Shown: piece after piece, positions 1 through 5,950 of the stretch
Layout: every line of letters starts with the position of its first letter
Position numbering within the stretch: the first letter of the stretch is position 1
Origin: an uncultured Clostridium sp.
Lineage (GTDB): Bacteria; Bacillota; Clostridia; TANB77; CAG-508
Assembly (NCBI GenBank): GCA_900556345.1
Contig: USOM01000061.1
Location: 1 to 6,014, forward strand
DNA: 6,014 nt
Direction of reading: 5' to 3'
Made by a program: the position numbers and the translations under genes
Notes under the pieces: model-generated
Database searches by the model: none
What the model was told of the DNA's origin: nothing
Seen by the model: the letters and a program-made list of their open reading frames with translations, nothing else

Positions 1-247
1 GAATAGAATATATCAGTATTTCAAATATTTCATTTTTATATTCTGAAAAATTTTCTTCACTACTATCTAGTAAAAAATTTATTTCCGATTTATTTTTATT
101 ATAAAAATCTCTAACTTCTTTATCATGTAATAAAACTTTCATAGCCAAGATGTTACTTCCAAAGTTTTTATATAAATCTCGATATTTTATTCTCCATATC
201 ATTTTTTCAAAAAAATTCACTTTACTTTTATCTAATTGTATCCCCAT
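1..247 (-). CDS. Hypothetical protein, partial (C-terminus beyond window)
   Basis: An open frame starts at an ATG at 245-247 and stays open for 82 codons to the window edge, so the 3' part of the gene is missing. The start is well supported: GGAGAAG (254-260) lies 6 bases upstream. The visible protein begins MGIQLDKSKVNFFEKMIWRI. It is rich in Lys, Glu, Asn, Phe and Ile and looks mainly alpha-helical. It has no signal peptide, no clear transmembrane segment and no motif I recognise. It follows queH after 32 bases with no terminator between, so it is probably co-transcribed with it. The single Trp is encoded by TGG. I cannot assign a function. That it is a real gene rests on the ribosome binding site, the unbroken frame and the operon-like spacing. 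Confidence 0.7.
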   Translation of the reverse strand, partial: MGIQLDKSKVNFFEKMIWRIKYRDLYKNFGSNILAMKVLLHDKEVRDFYNKNKSEINFLLDSSEENFSEYKNEIFEILIYSI

Positions 248-279
248 TTATTACTTCTCCACAAACTCGATTTTAAATC

Positions 280-834
280 TTATTTTTCTAAATCTCTTTT
301 TATTTGCTTAGCATATCTTTCCTCTTCACTAAACACACACCCACAATATTTCTGCATATAAAGTCCTATTTCTCTTGCTTTAGCTTGTCCCTCTCTAAAG
401 CCAACTCTAAAATCTCTATACAAAAATTCTAATCCATATTCTTTAGCAACCCTATCTCCTAAATTATGAATAATATCGTGTTTTTGATATGGACTTACAA
501 GCAAAGTTGTTGTTATTGTATCAAAACCATTTTTTTTAGCATATTTTGCAGTTTGCTCTAATCTTACAGGATAACAATAATCTTGACATCTTGTATCTAA
601 TCCATCCACTACATTTTTGCAAAATTCTTTTAATCCATAGTTTTCCTCAAATATTGCATCTATTCCGATGCTTTTCGTGTATTCTTTTAAGCAGTCTCTT
701 CTTGATTTGTATTCCATATATGGATGAATATTTGGATTAAACCAATATACTGTTGGTTCTATATTTTCGTTTCTTAGTTCGTCTATGCAATATACACTGC
801 ATGGTGCACAACATGTATGCATTAATAATTTCAT
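280..834 (-). CDS. queH: Epoxyqueuosine reductase QueH
   Basis: QueH (formerly DUF208) performs the last step of queuosine synthesis in bacteria lacking QueG: reduction of epoxyqueuosine to queuosine at position 34 of tRNAs with GUN anticodons, in the cytoplasm. The 184-residue protein has the family's full set of cysteine motifs: the N-terminal HTCCAPCS (Cys8, Cys9, Cys12), the central TRCQDYC (Cys83, Cys87), and the C-terminal YCGCVFSEEER (Cys164, Cys166). In this family the conserved cysteines hold a 4Fe-4S cluster and an adjacent iron site. The TTLLVSPYQKHD segment (about residues 109-120) and FREGQAKARE (about 146-155) are also typical. Length matches compact QueH proteins. The ATG at 832-834 has a GGAG (843-846) 8 bases upstream. 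The gene starts 17 bases after the 142-residue hypothetical gene. No other queuosine gene is visible, although RuvB three genes upstream recalls the common ruvB-queA-tgt neighbourhood. Confidence 0.95.
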   Translation of the reverse strand: MKLLMHTCCAPCSVYCIDELRNENIEPTVYWFNPNIHPYMEYKSRRDCLKEYTKSIGIDAIFEENYGLKEFCKNVVDGLDTRCQDYCYPVRLEQTAKYAKKNGFDTITTTLLVSPYQKHDIIHNLGDRVAKEYGLEFLYRDFRVGFREGQAKAREIGLYMQKYCGCVFSEEERYAKQIKRDLEK

Positions 835-851
835 TGTAAATTCTCCTAACT

Positions 852-1280
852 TTATTTATTAAAAAATCTTTTTACTTTTTCTATTATTTTTTCAATCCAA
901 TTCTTTTTCACTACAGTTGGTAACTCACTTTTTATATAATTTTTATTTCGTGACTTAAAAACTTTCTCAATATCATAAATTTCATTTGATTCTTCCTGAA
1001 ATTTCTCATCATTTTCTTTCCATATTTTTGCGATTTCATTTTTTTCTTTATCATCAGCAAAATAATTATAATATATAAGTGATATTATATCTTTGGTCTC
1101 CTCTGAAATATTTTGATTTATCAATTTTTTATTTGCATCTATTTTTACTTCTAATTTTGATTTTTTAGCCAATTCTTTCAACGAATTAAGAAAACTTTCA
1201 GAAATTTTACTTGTAAATTCAGTATTAAAATATTTTAAAACCTCTAAAGTCTCCAATGCTACATCACATATTTCTACCAT
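852..1280 (-). CDS. Conserved-looking hypothetical protein, 142 aa, C-terminal basic amphipathic helix
   Basis: I do not recognise a named family. The 142-residue protein is highly charged and predicted mostly helical. It has no N-terminal signal and no full transmembrane segment. The middle part (about residues 44-110), including NISEETKDIISLIYYNYFAD and an acidic, Lys-rich stretch after it, resembles short uncharacterised proteins common in Clostridia; that impression is from memory and unverified. After a Pro at residue 121 the last 20 residues (VVKKNWIEKIIEKVKRFFNK) form a basic amphipathic helix that could bind the membrane surface or a partner. The start is clear: AGGAG (1288-1292) lies 7 bases before the ATG. 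The upstream 381-residue gene stops only 14 bases before this start, so the ribosome binding site sits in that gap and translation is probably coupled. Both Trp codons are TGG. Confidence 0.85.
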   Translation of the reverse strand: MVEICDVALETLEVLKYFNTEFTSKISESFLNSLKELAKKSKLEVKIDANKKLINQNISEETKDIISLIYYNYFADDKEKNEIAKIWKENDEKFQEESNEIYDIEKVFKSRNKNYIKSELPTVVKKNWIEKIIEKVKRFFNK

Positions 1281-1294
1281 ATTTTCTCTCCTGT

Positions 1295-2440
1295 TTATCT
1301 ATCTTTATCAAATAATTTTTCTTTTAAATTTTTAAATGCTATTATAATTTTGTTTTTTATCTCATTAATTTTACTAAATCTTCTTCCTTCACTTCCTGGT
1401 TGCATTGCAAGTTCTTTTGCATCTTCCATGCTAAATATGTTTTCTTCTTTATTGTTTTCAGATTCTATATTGCTTGTCTTTTCTTCATCTACATTTTTAT
1501 CGCTTTCCAAAGATAATGGCTTTTCATTAATCTCGTATATTGTTTTGTCAAACACCATATCACCATCTGTTGGTACTTTTTCAATAAAATCAAATAAATC
1601 TTTTGTTATTTTATCTTTATCAGATACAAAAAACCCGCTGGCTCCACTTTTGGTTATACTGCTCTCATTTATTCCAGGTAATTTTCTTATCATTTCTTCA
1701 TTACATAGCTTAGGTACAAAATATTTAACTTCTACCTCTTTAGGATTAGTTGTATCCATATCTATTGTTAAAGCATGGCCTCTATCTCTAATCATCATCA
1801 ATACTTTATTTTTTAATGAAACTATATCTGTAATTCCACAGTCCATTTCTAATGGAAATTCTTTAAATATCTTTTCTGCAACTTCATTTTCTTCACCATA
1901 TAATGTTATGGGTTCTTCTATTGTGTTTCTTTTTGTTCCCATTTGTGGCATGGATTCTAATATTTCATCATTATTTACAATACTTGAGTGTATTGAATGT
2001 AACAATTCATTTACTGTTTTTGCTTTTTTTACAAATCCTGGTAACTTTGATGGATTTGAAAAAAATGCATATCCAACAAAACCTTCTTTTACCTCTTCGA
2101 TAAAATTTTCACTCATACTTGCAAATTCTGAATTATATATTTTTTGACAAATTCCTGCTTCATATTTTCCAACAGCCATTGACTTTTTCTTGTTTGCAAA
2201 ATATTCTCTAATTGTATTATTTAACTCTTCTCCAAACCCAAATTTCTTTATGCTTGCTAAAGTATCATATTCTAGACTATCTAATCCTTTTTCTAATTTA
2301 TCTACATATTCCATTCTACTTAATTCATCATAATCGTCTGCTTCTGTTGGTGCTAAGCTCATAAGAGTTTCCTTAATCTTCATATCTCTTTCAAAAAACT
2401 CTTTCATTGCCTCTAAATTTTTCATTTTATTTTCATCCAT
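1295..2440 (-). CDS. Hypothetical protein, 381 aa, multi-segment soluble protein with acidic linker
   Basis: I do not recognise this protein. Visible layout: a charged helical N-terminal region (about 1-120); a segment around 121-165 with GYAFFSNPSKLPGF and NELLHSIHSSIVNNDE; an apparent mixed alpha/beta region (about 180-295) with KNKVLMMIRDRGHALTIDMD, EVKYFVPKLCNEEM, RKLPGI, SGASGFFVS and EKVPTDGDM; an acidic, Asn/Ser-rich low-complexity linker (about 305-335); then SMEDAKELAMQPGSEGRR and a C-terminal basic amphipathic helix. There is no signal peptide, long membrane segment, nucleotide-binding motif or obvious catalytic motif. The RDRGHAL segment is the most motif-like stretch, but assigning activity to it would be speculation. 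The ATG at 2438-2440 has GGAG (2448-2451) 7 bases upstream. The gene follows ruvB by 36 bases and precedes the 142-residue gene by 14, and it ends in the same kind of helix as that neighbour, so the two may act together. Confidence 0.85.
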   Translation of the reverse strand: MDENKMKNLEAMKEFFERDMKIKETLMSLAPTEADDYDELSRMEYVDKLEKGLDSLEYDTLASIKKFGFGEELNNTIREYFANKKKSMAVGKYEAGICQKIYNSEFASMSENFIEEVKEGFVGYAFFSNPSKLPGFVKKAKTVNELLHSIHSSIVNNDEILESMPQMGTKRNTIEEPITLYGEENEVAEKIFKEFPLEMDCGITDIVSLKNKVLMMIRDRGHALTIDMDTTNPKEVEVKYFVPKLCNEEMIRKLPGINESSITKSGASGFFVSDKDKITKDLFDFIEKVPTDGDMVFDKTIYEINEKPLSLESDKNVDEEKTSNIESENNKEENIFSMEDAKELAMQPGSEGRRFSKINEIKNKIIIAFKNLKEKLFDKDR

Positions 2441-2476
2441 AATTTTTCTCCATTTTTTATAAATTTGTTCTTATGT

Positions 2477-3487
2477 TTAAATTCTCATTTGATAATCATA
2501 CCCCAAATGTTCATAAGCAGCTGGCAAAACAACTCTTCCTTTTGGAGTTCTTGCAATAAAGCCAATTTGTAATAAATAAGGTTCATATACGTCCTCAATT
2601 GTGTCAATTTCTTCACCCAAGGATGCTGCTAAAGCCTCAATTCCCACTGGTCTTCCCGAGTATTGAACAATCATCATAGATAACATTTTTCTATCTGTTT
2701 CTTCTAAACCTAATTCATCAATTTCTAATTGATTTAATGCATATTTTGCAATTTTTAAATCTATTTTCCCATCTGATAATACTAAAGAAAAATCTCTAAC
2801 TCTTTTTAATAATCTGTTTGCAATTCTAGGTGTTCCTCTTGCTCTTCTTGCAATTTCTATGCTTGCATCATCATCTATTTCGACACCTAAGATTTTACTC
2901 GAACGTTTAATTATTGTACTTAAATCTTCTACAGAATAAAGTTCTAATTTTTGCACAATTCCAAATCTATCTCTAAGTGGCGTTGTAAGTGAACCTGCTT
3001 TTGTAGTTGCTCCAATTAAAGTGAATTTTGGTAAATCTAACCTAATAGATTTTGCTTCTGGTCCTTTTCCTATTGTTATGTCTAAAACAAAATCTTCTAA
3101 GGCTGGGTACAAAATTTCTTCTACCACTTTACTTAATCTATGTATTTCGTCAATAAATAAAACATCATATTCCTCTAAACTTGTTAGAATTCCTGCCAAA
3201 TCACCTGCCTTTTCAATTGCAGGGCCTGATGTTATTCTTATTTTAGAATGCATTTCATTTGCAATTATTCCAGAAATTGTTGTTTTTCCAAGACCTGGAG
3301 GTCCATAAAATAAACAATGATCCAGAGGTTCATTTCTCTTTTTCGCTGCCTCTATGTATATTTTCATACTCTCTTTTACTTTAGTTTGTCCAATATATTC
3401 ATCAAGTGTCTGTGGCCTAAGTGTAGTTTCTAATCTTTCCTCCTGCACATTTGCCACTTCTGGACTACTTATGTTTTCATTTTCCAT
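2477..3487 (-). CDS. ruvB: Holliday junction branch migration ATPase RuvB
   Basis: RuvB is the hexameric AAA+ motor that, with RuvA, drives branch migration of Holliday junctions in recombinational repair. The 336-residue protein is full length and has every expected element: the N-terminal LRPQTLDEYIGQ (about 23-34), Walker A GPPGLGKTT (62-70), Walker B LFIDEIHRL (110-118), sensor 1 GATT (159-162), the arginine-finger segment TPLRDRFGI (169-177), sensor 2 GTPRIANRLL (218-227), and the C-terminal winged-helix domain with YSGRPVGIEALAASLGE and a region ending RTPKGRVVLP. The ATG at 3485-3487 follows the upstream stop by 17 bases. The ribosome binding site is weak (GGATGTGA, 3494-3501), so expression may rely on coupling to the upstream gene. 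An in-frame ATG 12 bases further upstream is followed at once by TGA, which excludes it. ruvA does not adjoin, which is unusual for Firmicutes. Confidence 0.97.
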   Translation of the reverse strand: MENENISSPEVANVQEERLETTLRPQTLDEYIGQTKVKESMKIYIEAAKKRNEPLDHCLFYGPPGLGKTTISGIIANEMHSKIRITSGPAIEKAGDLAGILTSLEEYDVLFIDEIHRLSKVVEEILYPALEDFVLDITIGKGPEAKSIRLDLPKFTLIGATTKAGSLTTPLRDRFGIVQKLELYSVEDLSTIIKRSSKILGVEIDDDASIEIARRARGTPRIANRLLKRVRDFSLVLSDGKIDLKIAKYALNQLEIDELGLEETDRKMLSMMIVQYSGRPVGIEALAASLGEEIDTIEDVYEPYLLQIGFIARTPKGRVVLPAAYEHLGYDYQMRI

Positions 3488-3504
3488 TAATATTCACATC
3501 CATT

Positions 3505-3984
3505 TTAAACTTTTTCTATAAAATCTTCTATTATATTTAGCATCTTCTGATTATTATTTTTATACTCATTTGGTTCAAAAGTTTCAGATTCTTTTATTGC
3601 TTCTGGTAAATCTTCCACATTTTGAATTCCTATTAAATAATTTTTTTCACTAAATACTTTTATTATTTGCCTTTGATGGTCATTTACGTGTTCACCATAT
3701 TCGTGAAGTCTTGGTACAGCTATTACCTTTTTGCCTTTTTCCAAGGCCATTATAATTGAACCAACTCCACCGTGTGTTATTATTAAATTTGCTTTTGACA
3801 TATATTTGTCTAACTCTTCTTTTGATATCATATCAAATATTTCCATTTTATCGCTTTTATATTTTGTGAAACCTGCTTGCACAATTACTTGTTCTTTTAT
3901 TATTTGGTTATCTATACAATTTTCTACTTCTTGTAGTAGTCTTGTAAATTCGTTATGTTGTGTTCCTAATAATACTAAAATCAT
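3505..3984 (-). CDS. pssE: PssE/Alg13-type glycosyltransferase catalytic subunit
   Basis: This is the C-terminal-type half of a GT28/Alg13-Alg14 two-part glycosyltransferase. In this family the Alg13/PssE/Cps14G half carries the UDP-sugar site and is recruited to the membrane by the Alg14/PssD half to glycosylate a lipid-linked oligosaccharide. From the ATG at 3982-3984 the protein is 159 residues, a normal family length, and begins MILVLLGTQHNEFTRLL, the typical first strand and loop. The hallmark THGGVGSI (70-77) and the nucleotide-sugar motif region PRLHEYGEHVNDHQ (91-104) are present. The start is fixed by AGGAG (3993-3997) 8 bases upstream. A longer frame from TTG at 4042-4044 would add 20 residues encoded by a palindromic repeat and is not credible as the native start. 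The PssD partner lies directly upstream in the same frame. The sugar and acceptor cannot be told from sequence. Confidence 0.9.
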   Translation of the reverse strand: MILVLLGTQHNEFTRLLQEVENCIDNQIIKEQVIVQAGFTKYKSDKMEIFDMISKEELDKYMSKANLIITHGGVGSIIMALEKGKKVIAVPRLHEYGEHVNDHQRQIIKVFSEKNYLIGIQNVEDLPEAIKESETFEPNEYKNNNQKMLNIIEDFIEKV

Positions 3985-3992
3985 TTTATTAT

Positions 3993-3997
3993 CTCCT
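3993..3997 (-). promoter_or_regulatory. Ribosome binding site that fixes the PssE-type start
   Basis: AGGAG on the minus strand lies 8 bases before the ATG at 3982-3984. It selects the 159-residue product over the frame opening at TTG 4042-4044. It is one base away from the outer edge of the palindrome, so folding of that repeat could affect its accessibility. Confidence 0.85.
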
Positions 3998-3998
3998 T

Positions 3999-4051
3999 TT
4001 TTGAATTGGGGACGGTTCCTTTTTGAAAAAAGAACCGTCCCCAATTCAAAA
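3999..4051. repeat. 53-base palindrome (REP/MITE-like) between the two glycosyltransferase genes
   Basis: Arms at 3999-4018 and 4032-4051 are exact reverse complements over 20 bases, with the core GAATTGGGGACGGTTC. The 13-base centre is a T run and an A run around a single G and can extend the stem by a few pairs. The palindrome begins 2 bases after the TGA of the upstream gene and ends one base before the ribosome binding site of the downstream gene. Neither strand has a T tract after the 3' arm, so it is not a classical terminator. Its GC-rich core differs sharply from the surrounding AT-rich DNA. From memory, GGGGACGG-type palindromes recur in many bacterial genomes, including Clostridia, in the manner of REP elements mobilised by Y1 (RAYT) transposases. 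No transposase and no second copy is present in this window. Confidence 0.85.
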
Positions 4052-4053
4052 TT

Positions 4054-4530
4054 TCAAAAAATTGCTCCTCCATATATAGCTTTTGGATATAATTTAAGCA
4101 TTTCCTCCCACTGCACAATAAATAAATCTGCAATTGGATATATTAGTCTTCCAGTTGCAGTTTTTTTATTTATATTTGCAAATGTTTCTATATATATTAT
4201 CTTACTTCCAAATATTTTTCCTAAATAGCACATCGGTCCTGCCGTGTGAGTACCTGTTGTTACTATTACTTTTGGTCTTATTAAAATGTATAAATATATT
4301 GTTTTTAATATTAAATAAAAATATATAAATATGTATTTTAATAGATGACTTCTTGTACCATAAGGCAAGTATTTTACTTTTTTTCCATATTTTTCTTTTA
4401 GATATTCATTTGTTTTATCTTTTTCTGTAATTATATGATAATCATATTTTTCAAATAATGGGCTTAATTGTAATAATTCATTTAAATGCCCTCCTGTACT
4501 CGATATAAATAGTACCTTCTTTTTTTTCAT
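4054..4530 (-). CDS. pssD: PssD/Alg14-type glycosyltransferase membrane subunit
   Basis: This is the N-terminal-type, membrane-anchoring half of an Alg13/Alg14-like glycosyltransferase (PssD/Cps14F family), used in surface polysaccharide or lipid-linked oligosaccharide assembly. The 158-residue protein begins with the Rossmann-type strand and loop VLFISSTGGHLNELLQL (GGH at 13-15). It has a hydrophobic membrane-associating stretch at about 66-84, then VIVTTGTHTAGPMCYLGKIF (88-107), IIYIETFANI (111-120), and ends DLFIVQWEEMLKLYPKA followed by YGGAIF, the normal family C-terminus, so it is not truncated. The ATG at 4528-4530 lies 2 bases after the sortase stop. The likely ribosome binding site (GGAAGAG, 4541-4547) is inside the sortase's last codons, so translation is probably coupled. 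It is the only complete gene here ending in TGA, and it shares a reading frame with the downstream PssE-type gene. The rest of a polysaccharide locus is absent from the window. Confidence 0.92.
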   Translation of the reverse strand: MKKKKVLFISSTGGHLNELLQLSPLFEKYDYHIITEKDKTNEYLKEKYGKKVKYLPYGTRSHLLKYIFIYFYLILKTIYLYILIRPKVIVTTGTHTAGPMCYLGKIFGSKIIYIETFANINKKTATGRLIYPIADLFIVQWEEMLKLYPKAIYGGAIF

Positions 4531-4532
4531 TT

Positions 4533-5225
4533 TTAATCAGCTCTTCCTAATATTATTATTCTATTATCATCACTAGCATCTGTACAACAAGATAAGGCAA
4601 TTGTTGGTACATCTACATTGGTATTTAGAAATGATGTATCATCAGATGTTGTTGTAAATTTAGAATATATTGTGTATTTTTTCTTATTTCCTTCATAGTC
4701 TGTAAAATAGAAAATATCTCCTACTGCTAGTTTTTTATTATTTGAAAACATTTTTCCATTTCTTCTATTATGACCAACAAATAATGTGATTCCAACTTGA
4801 TTTAGTCCTCCTGATGTGTATAAAAATGCTGGCATTTTTTCCATTTTTTTTGGATCTGGATTACAATATACTTTTGTATTTAATTTTGTTTTTGGTATGT
4901 ATAGAGTTCCTATTGTTGTATTCATATTGTATATTTCTTGTGTTAGTGCCGATGCATCTCTTGTTTGTTCTGGTTCTTGAGTCGGTTCTTGAGTTGGTTC
5001 TTCTGGTTTATTATTATTTTCTGGTTGTTTTTGCTCTTCTTGACTCGTTGTATTTTCAGTATTCATCCCTATAACCATTACATTTTCTTCTGATGTATTT
5101 TCTGGTTCTTCTATAGGGGTTACTGTTTCTTTTGATTCATTGTATTTTATTACTATTATTATAGCAATTGTTATAATTAGAATTCCTATTAATGGTATTA
5201 TTATATATTTTATTTTTTTGTTCAT
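4533..5225 (-). CDS. Membrane-anchored sortase family transpeptidase
   Basis: Sortases are cysteine transpeptidases that cleave a C-terminal sorting signal and attach the protein to peptidoglycan or join pilins, on the outer face of the membrane. From the ATG at 5223-5225 the protein has 230 residues: a short Lys-rich cytoplasmic end, one transmembrane helix (about 7-26), a Glu/Pro/Thr/Gln-rich stalk (about 30-92), and a sortase domain starting near ETNM-like residues at about 95 and running to the end. The catalytic triad is visible: His152 in LFVGHNRRNGKMFSNN, Cys214 in TIALSCCTD, and Arg222 in DDNRIIILGR. The usual TLxTC motif reads ALSCC. Class cannot be fixed; it looks closest to the A/D-like group and lacks evident class B insertions. 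A GTG at 5232-5234 would give 233 residues, but it lies inside the ribosome binding site. No LPxTG-type substrate is encoded nearby. A sigma-A-type promoter precedes the gene. Confidence 0.92.
   Translation of the reverse strand: MNKKIKYIIIPLIGILIITIAIIIVIKYNESKETVTPIEEPENTSEENVMVIGMNTENTTSQEEQKQPENNNKPEEPTQEPTQEPEQTRDASALTQEIYNMNTTIGTLYIPKTKLNTKVYCNPDPKKMEKMPAFLYTSGGLNQVGITLFVGHNRRNGKMFSNNKKLAVGDIFYFTDYEGNKKKYTIYSKFTTTSDDTSFLNTNVDVPTIALSCCTDASDDNRIIILGRAD
4972..5002 (-). repeat. Short 12-base tandem repeat in the sortase stalk
   Basis: Two 12-base units (4972-4983 and 4984-4995, differing by one base) and a partial third (4996-5002) encode EPTQ-EPTQ-EP in the extracellular stalk of the sortase. 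The in-frame period of four codons means that copy-number change would alter stalk length without breaking the protein. Confidence 0.75.
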
Positions 5226-5230
5226 AATTT

Positions 5231-5237
5231 TCACCTT
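5231..5237 (-). promoter_or_regulatory. Ribosome binding site that fixes the sortase start
   Basis: AAGGTGA on the minus strand lies 5 bases before the ATG at 5223-5225. The GTG that would give a three-residue longer protein is part of this Shine-Dalgarno sequence and so is unlikely to be the start codon. Confidence 0.7.
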
Positions 5238-5263
5238 CTTTTTATTTTTCTTGGCTACTTATT

Positions 5264-5292
5264 ATTATAACATTTTTTTTAGGGTTTGCAAA
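5264..5292 (-). promoter_or_regulatory. Sigma-A-type promoter with extended -10, upstream of the sortase
   Basis: On the minus strand a perfect -10, TATAAT (5264-5269), is preceded by TG one base upstream (5271-5272), making an extended -10. A -35-like TTTGCA (5287-5292) stands 17 bases upstream and matches the consensus in 4 of 6 positions. An A run lies in the spacer. The promoter is in the 80-base gap between the sigma factor stop and the sortase start, and no terminator is seen in the gap. It probably drives the sortase-pssD-pssE-ruvB run and possibly all genes down to the left end. Its vegetative consensus suggests expression independent of sporulation. Confidence 0.7.
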
Positions 5293-5305
5293 TGGTTTTA
5301 GAATT

Positions 5306-5950
5306 TTATTCTCTAAACCCATCAGCCAACTTCTCAATAGCCTTAGTCTCAATTCTTGAAACATAAGAACGAGAAATTCCCATCATTTTTGCAATCTCTT
5401 TTTGAGTTTTAGGCTTTCCTCCTTTTAAGCCGAACCTAAGCTCAATAATAGTTTTCTCTCTATCTTTAAGTACTTCTTTAATTTTATTATACATTTTCCT
5501 TATTTTCATTTTAGTATCGACAACATCATCTAAACATTTATCGTCATTTTCTAAAACTTCTTCTAATGTTATAACATTGTCATCTTTATCCTTTCCAATA
5601 GGCTCATTCAAGTGAACCTCAGCATTAAGTTTTTTAGTTGAACGAAGCATCATTAAAATCTCGTTATCCACACATTTTGAGACATATGTAGAAAGCTTAG
5701 AACCTTTTTCAGGCTTAAAACTATTTACTCCTTTTATCAATCCAATTGTACCAATTGAAAGCAAATCATCTTGGTCAATATTTGTATTTGCATATTTTTT
5801 ACATACGTGAACTACAAGCCTTAAATTTCTCTCTATAAGCAAATTTCTTGCCTCTTCCTCTCCATTTGCAAGCCTATCTATTGCTATCTTTTCTTCTTCT
5901 GGGGTTAATGGTTCTGGAAATAAATTTGTTCCAGTAATATATCCGAACAA
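5306..5950 (-). CDS. sigK: SigK/SigE-type sporulation RNA polymerase sigma factor, N-terminus uncertain
   Basis: Sigma-70 family factor that directs RNA polymerase to a specialised promoter set; the closest match I recognise is SigK, the late mother-cell sporulation factor. Region 2 spans about residues 36-105 (ARNLLIERNLRLVVHVCKKY, DLLSIGTIGLIKGVNSF, LSTYVSKCVDNEILMMLR). A linker with NEPIGKDKDDN follows, which resembles SigK more than SigE. Region 4 spans about 155-213, with ELRFGL and the helix-turn-helix TQKEIAKMMGISRSYVSRIE (182-201). The NLFPEPLTPEEE start of the core aligns with mature SigK. The coordinates given use a TTG (5948-5950) with no ribosome binding site, so this start is only a lower bound. 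An in-frame TAA lies six codons before the TTG, and a hydrophobic pro-sequence-like peptide is encoded in another frame upstream. The gene may carry a frameshift or assembly error, or it may lack a pro-sequence as in some clostridia. SigE-type is the main alternative. Confidence 0.85.
   Translation of the reverse strand: MFGYITGTNLFPEPLTPEEEKIAIDRLANGEEEARNLLIERNLRLVVHVCKKYANTNIDQDDLLSIGTIGLIKGVNSFKPEKGSKLSTYVSKCVDNEILMMLRSTKKLNAEVHLNEPIGKDKDDNVITLEEVLENDDKCLDDVVDTKMKIRKMYNKIKEVLKDREKTIIELRFGLKGGKPKTQKEIAKMMGISRSYVSRIETKAIEKLADGFRE

Noticed and set aside
1350..2147. Long plus-strand open frame opposite the 381-residue gene, and other plus-strand open frames
   Set aside because: These are low-complexity hydrophobic antisense translations of AT-rich minus-strand genes with no ribosome binding sites and no recognisable domains.
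3985..4044. Twenty-residue N-terminal extension of the PssE-type protein from a TTG at 4042-4044
   Set aside because: The extension is encoded by the palindrome, has no ribosome binding site, and is not part of the family. The ATG at 3982-3984 has a strong AGGAG and starts exactly at the conserved first strand.
3999..4051. Palindrome as a rho-independent terminator
   Set aside because: Neither strand has a U-rich tract after the 3' arm; the T and A runs are in the loop. Genes on both sides belong to one two-subunit enzyme, so a full terminator would make little sense.
4054..4056. TGA read as tryptophan (alternative genetic code), making PssD-PssE one protein
   Set aside because: All visible Trp codons in the window are TGG, no gene has internal in-frame TGA codons, and PssD ends at the family's normal C-terminus.
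5226..5234. GTG start for the sortase, three codons upstream
   Set aside because: The GTG lies inside the AAGGTGA ribosome binding site, which is well spaced for the ATG at 5223-5225.
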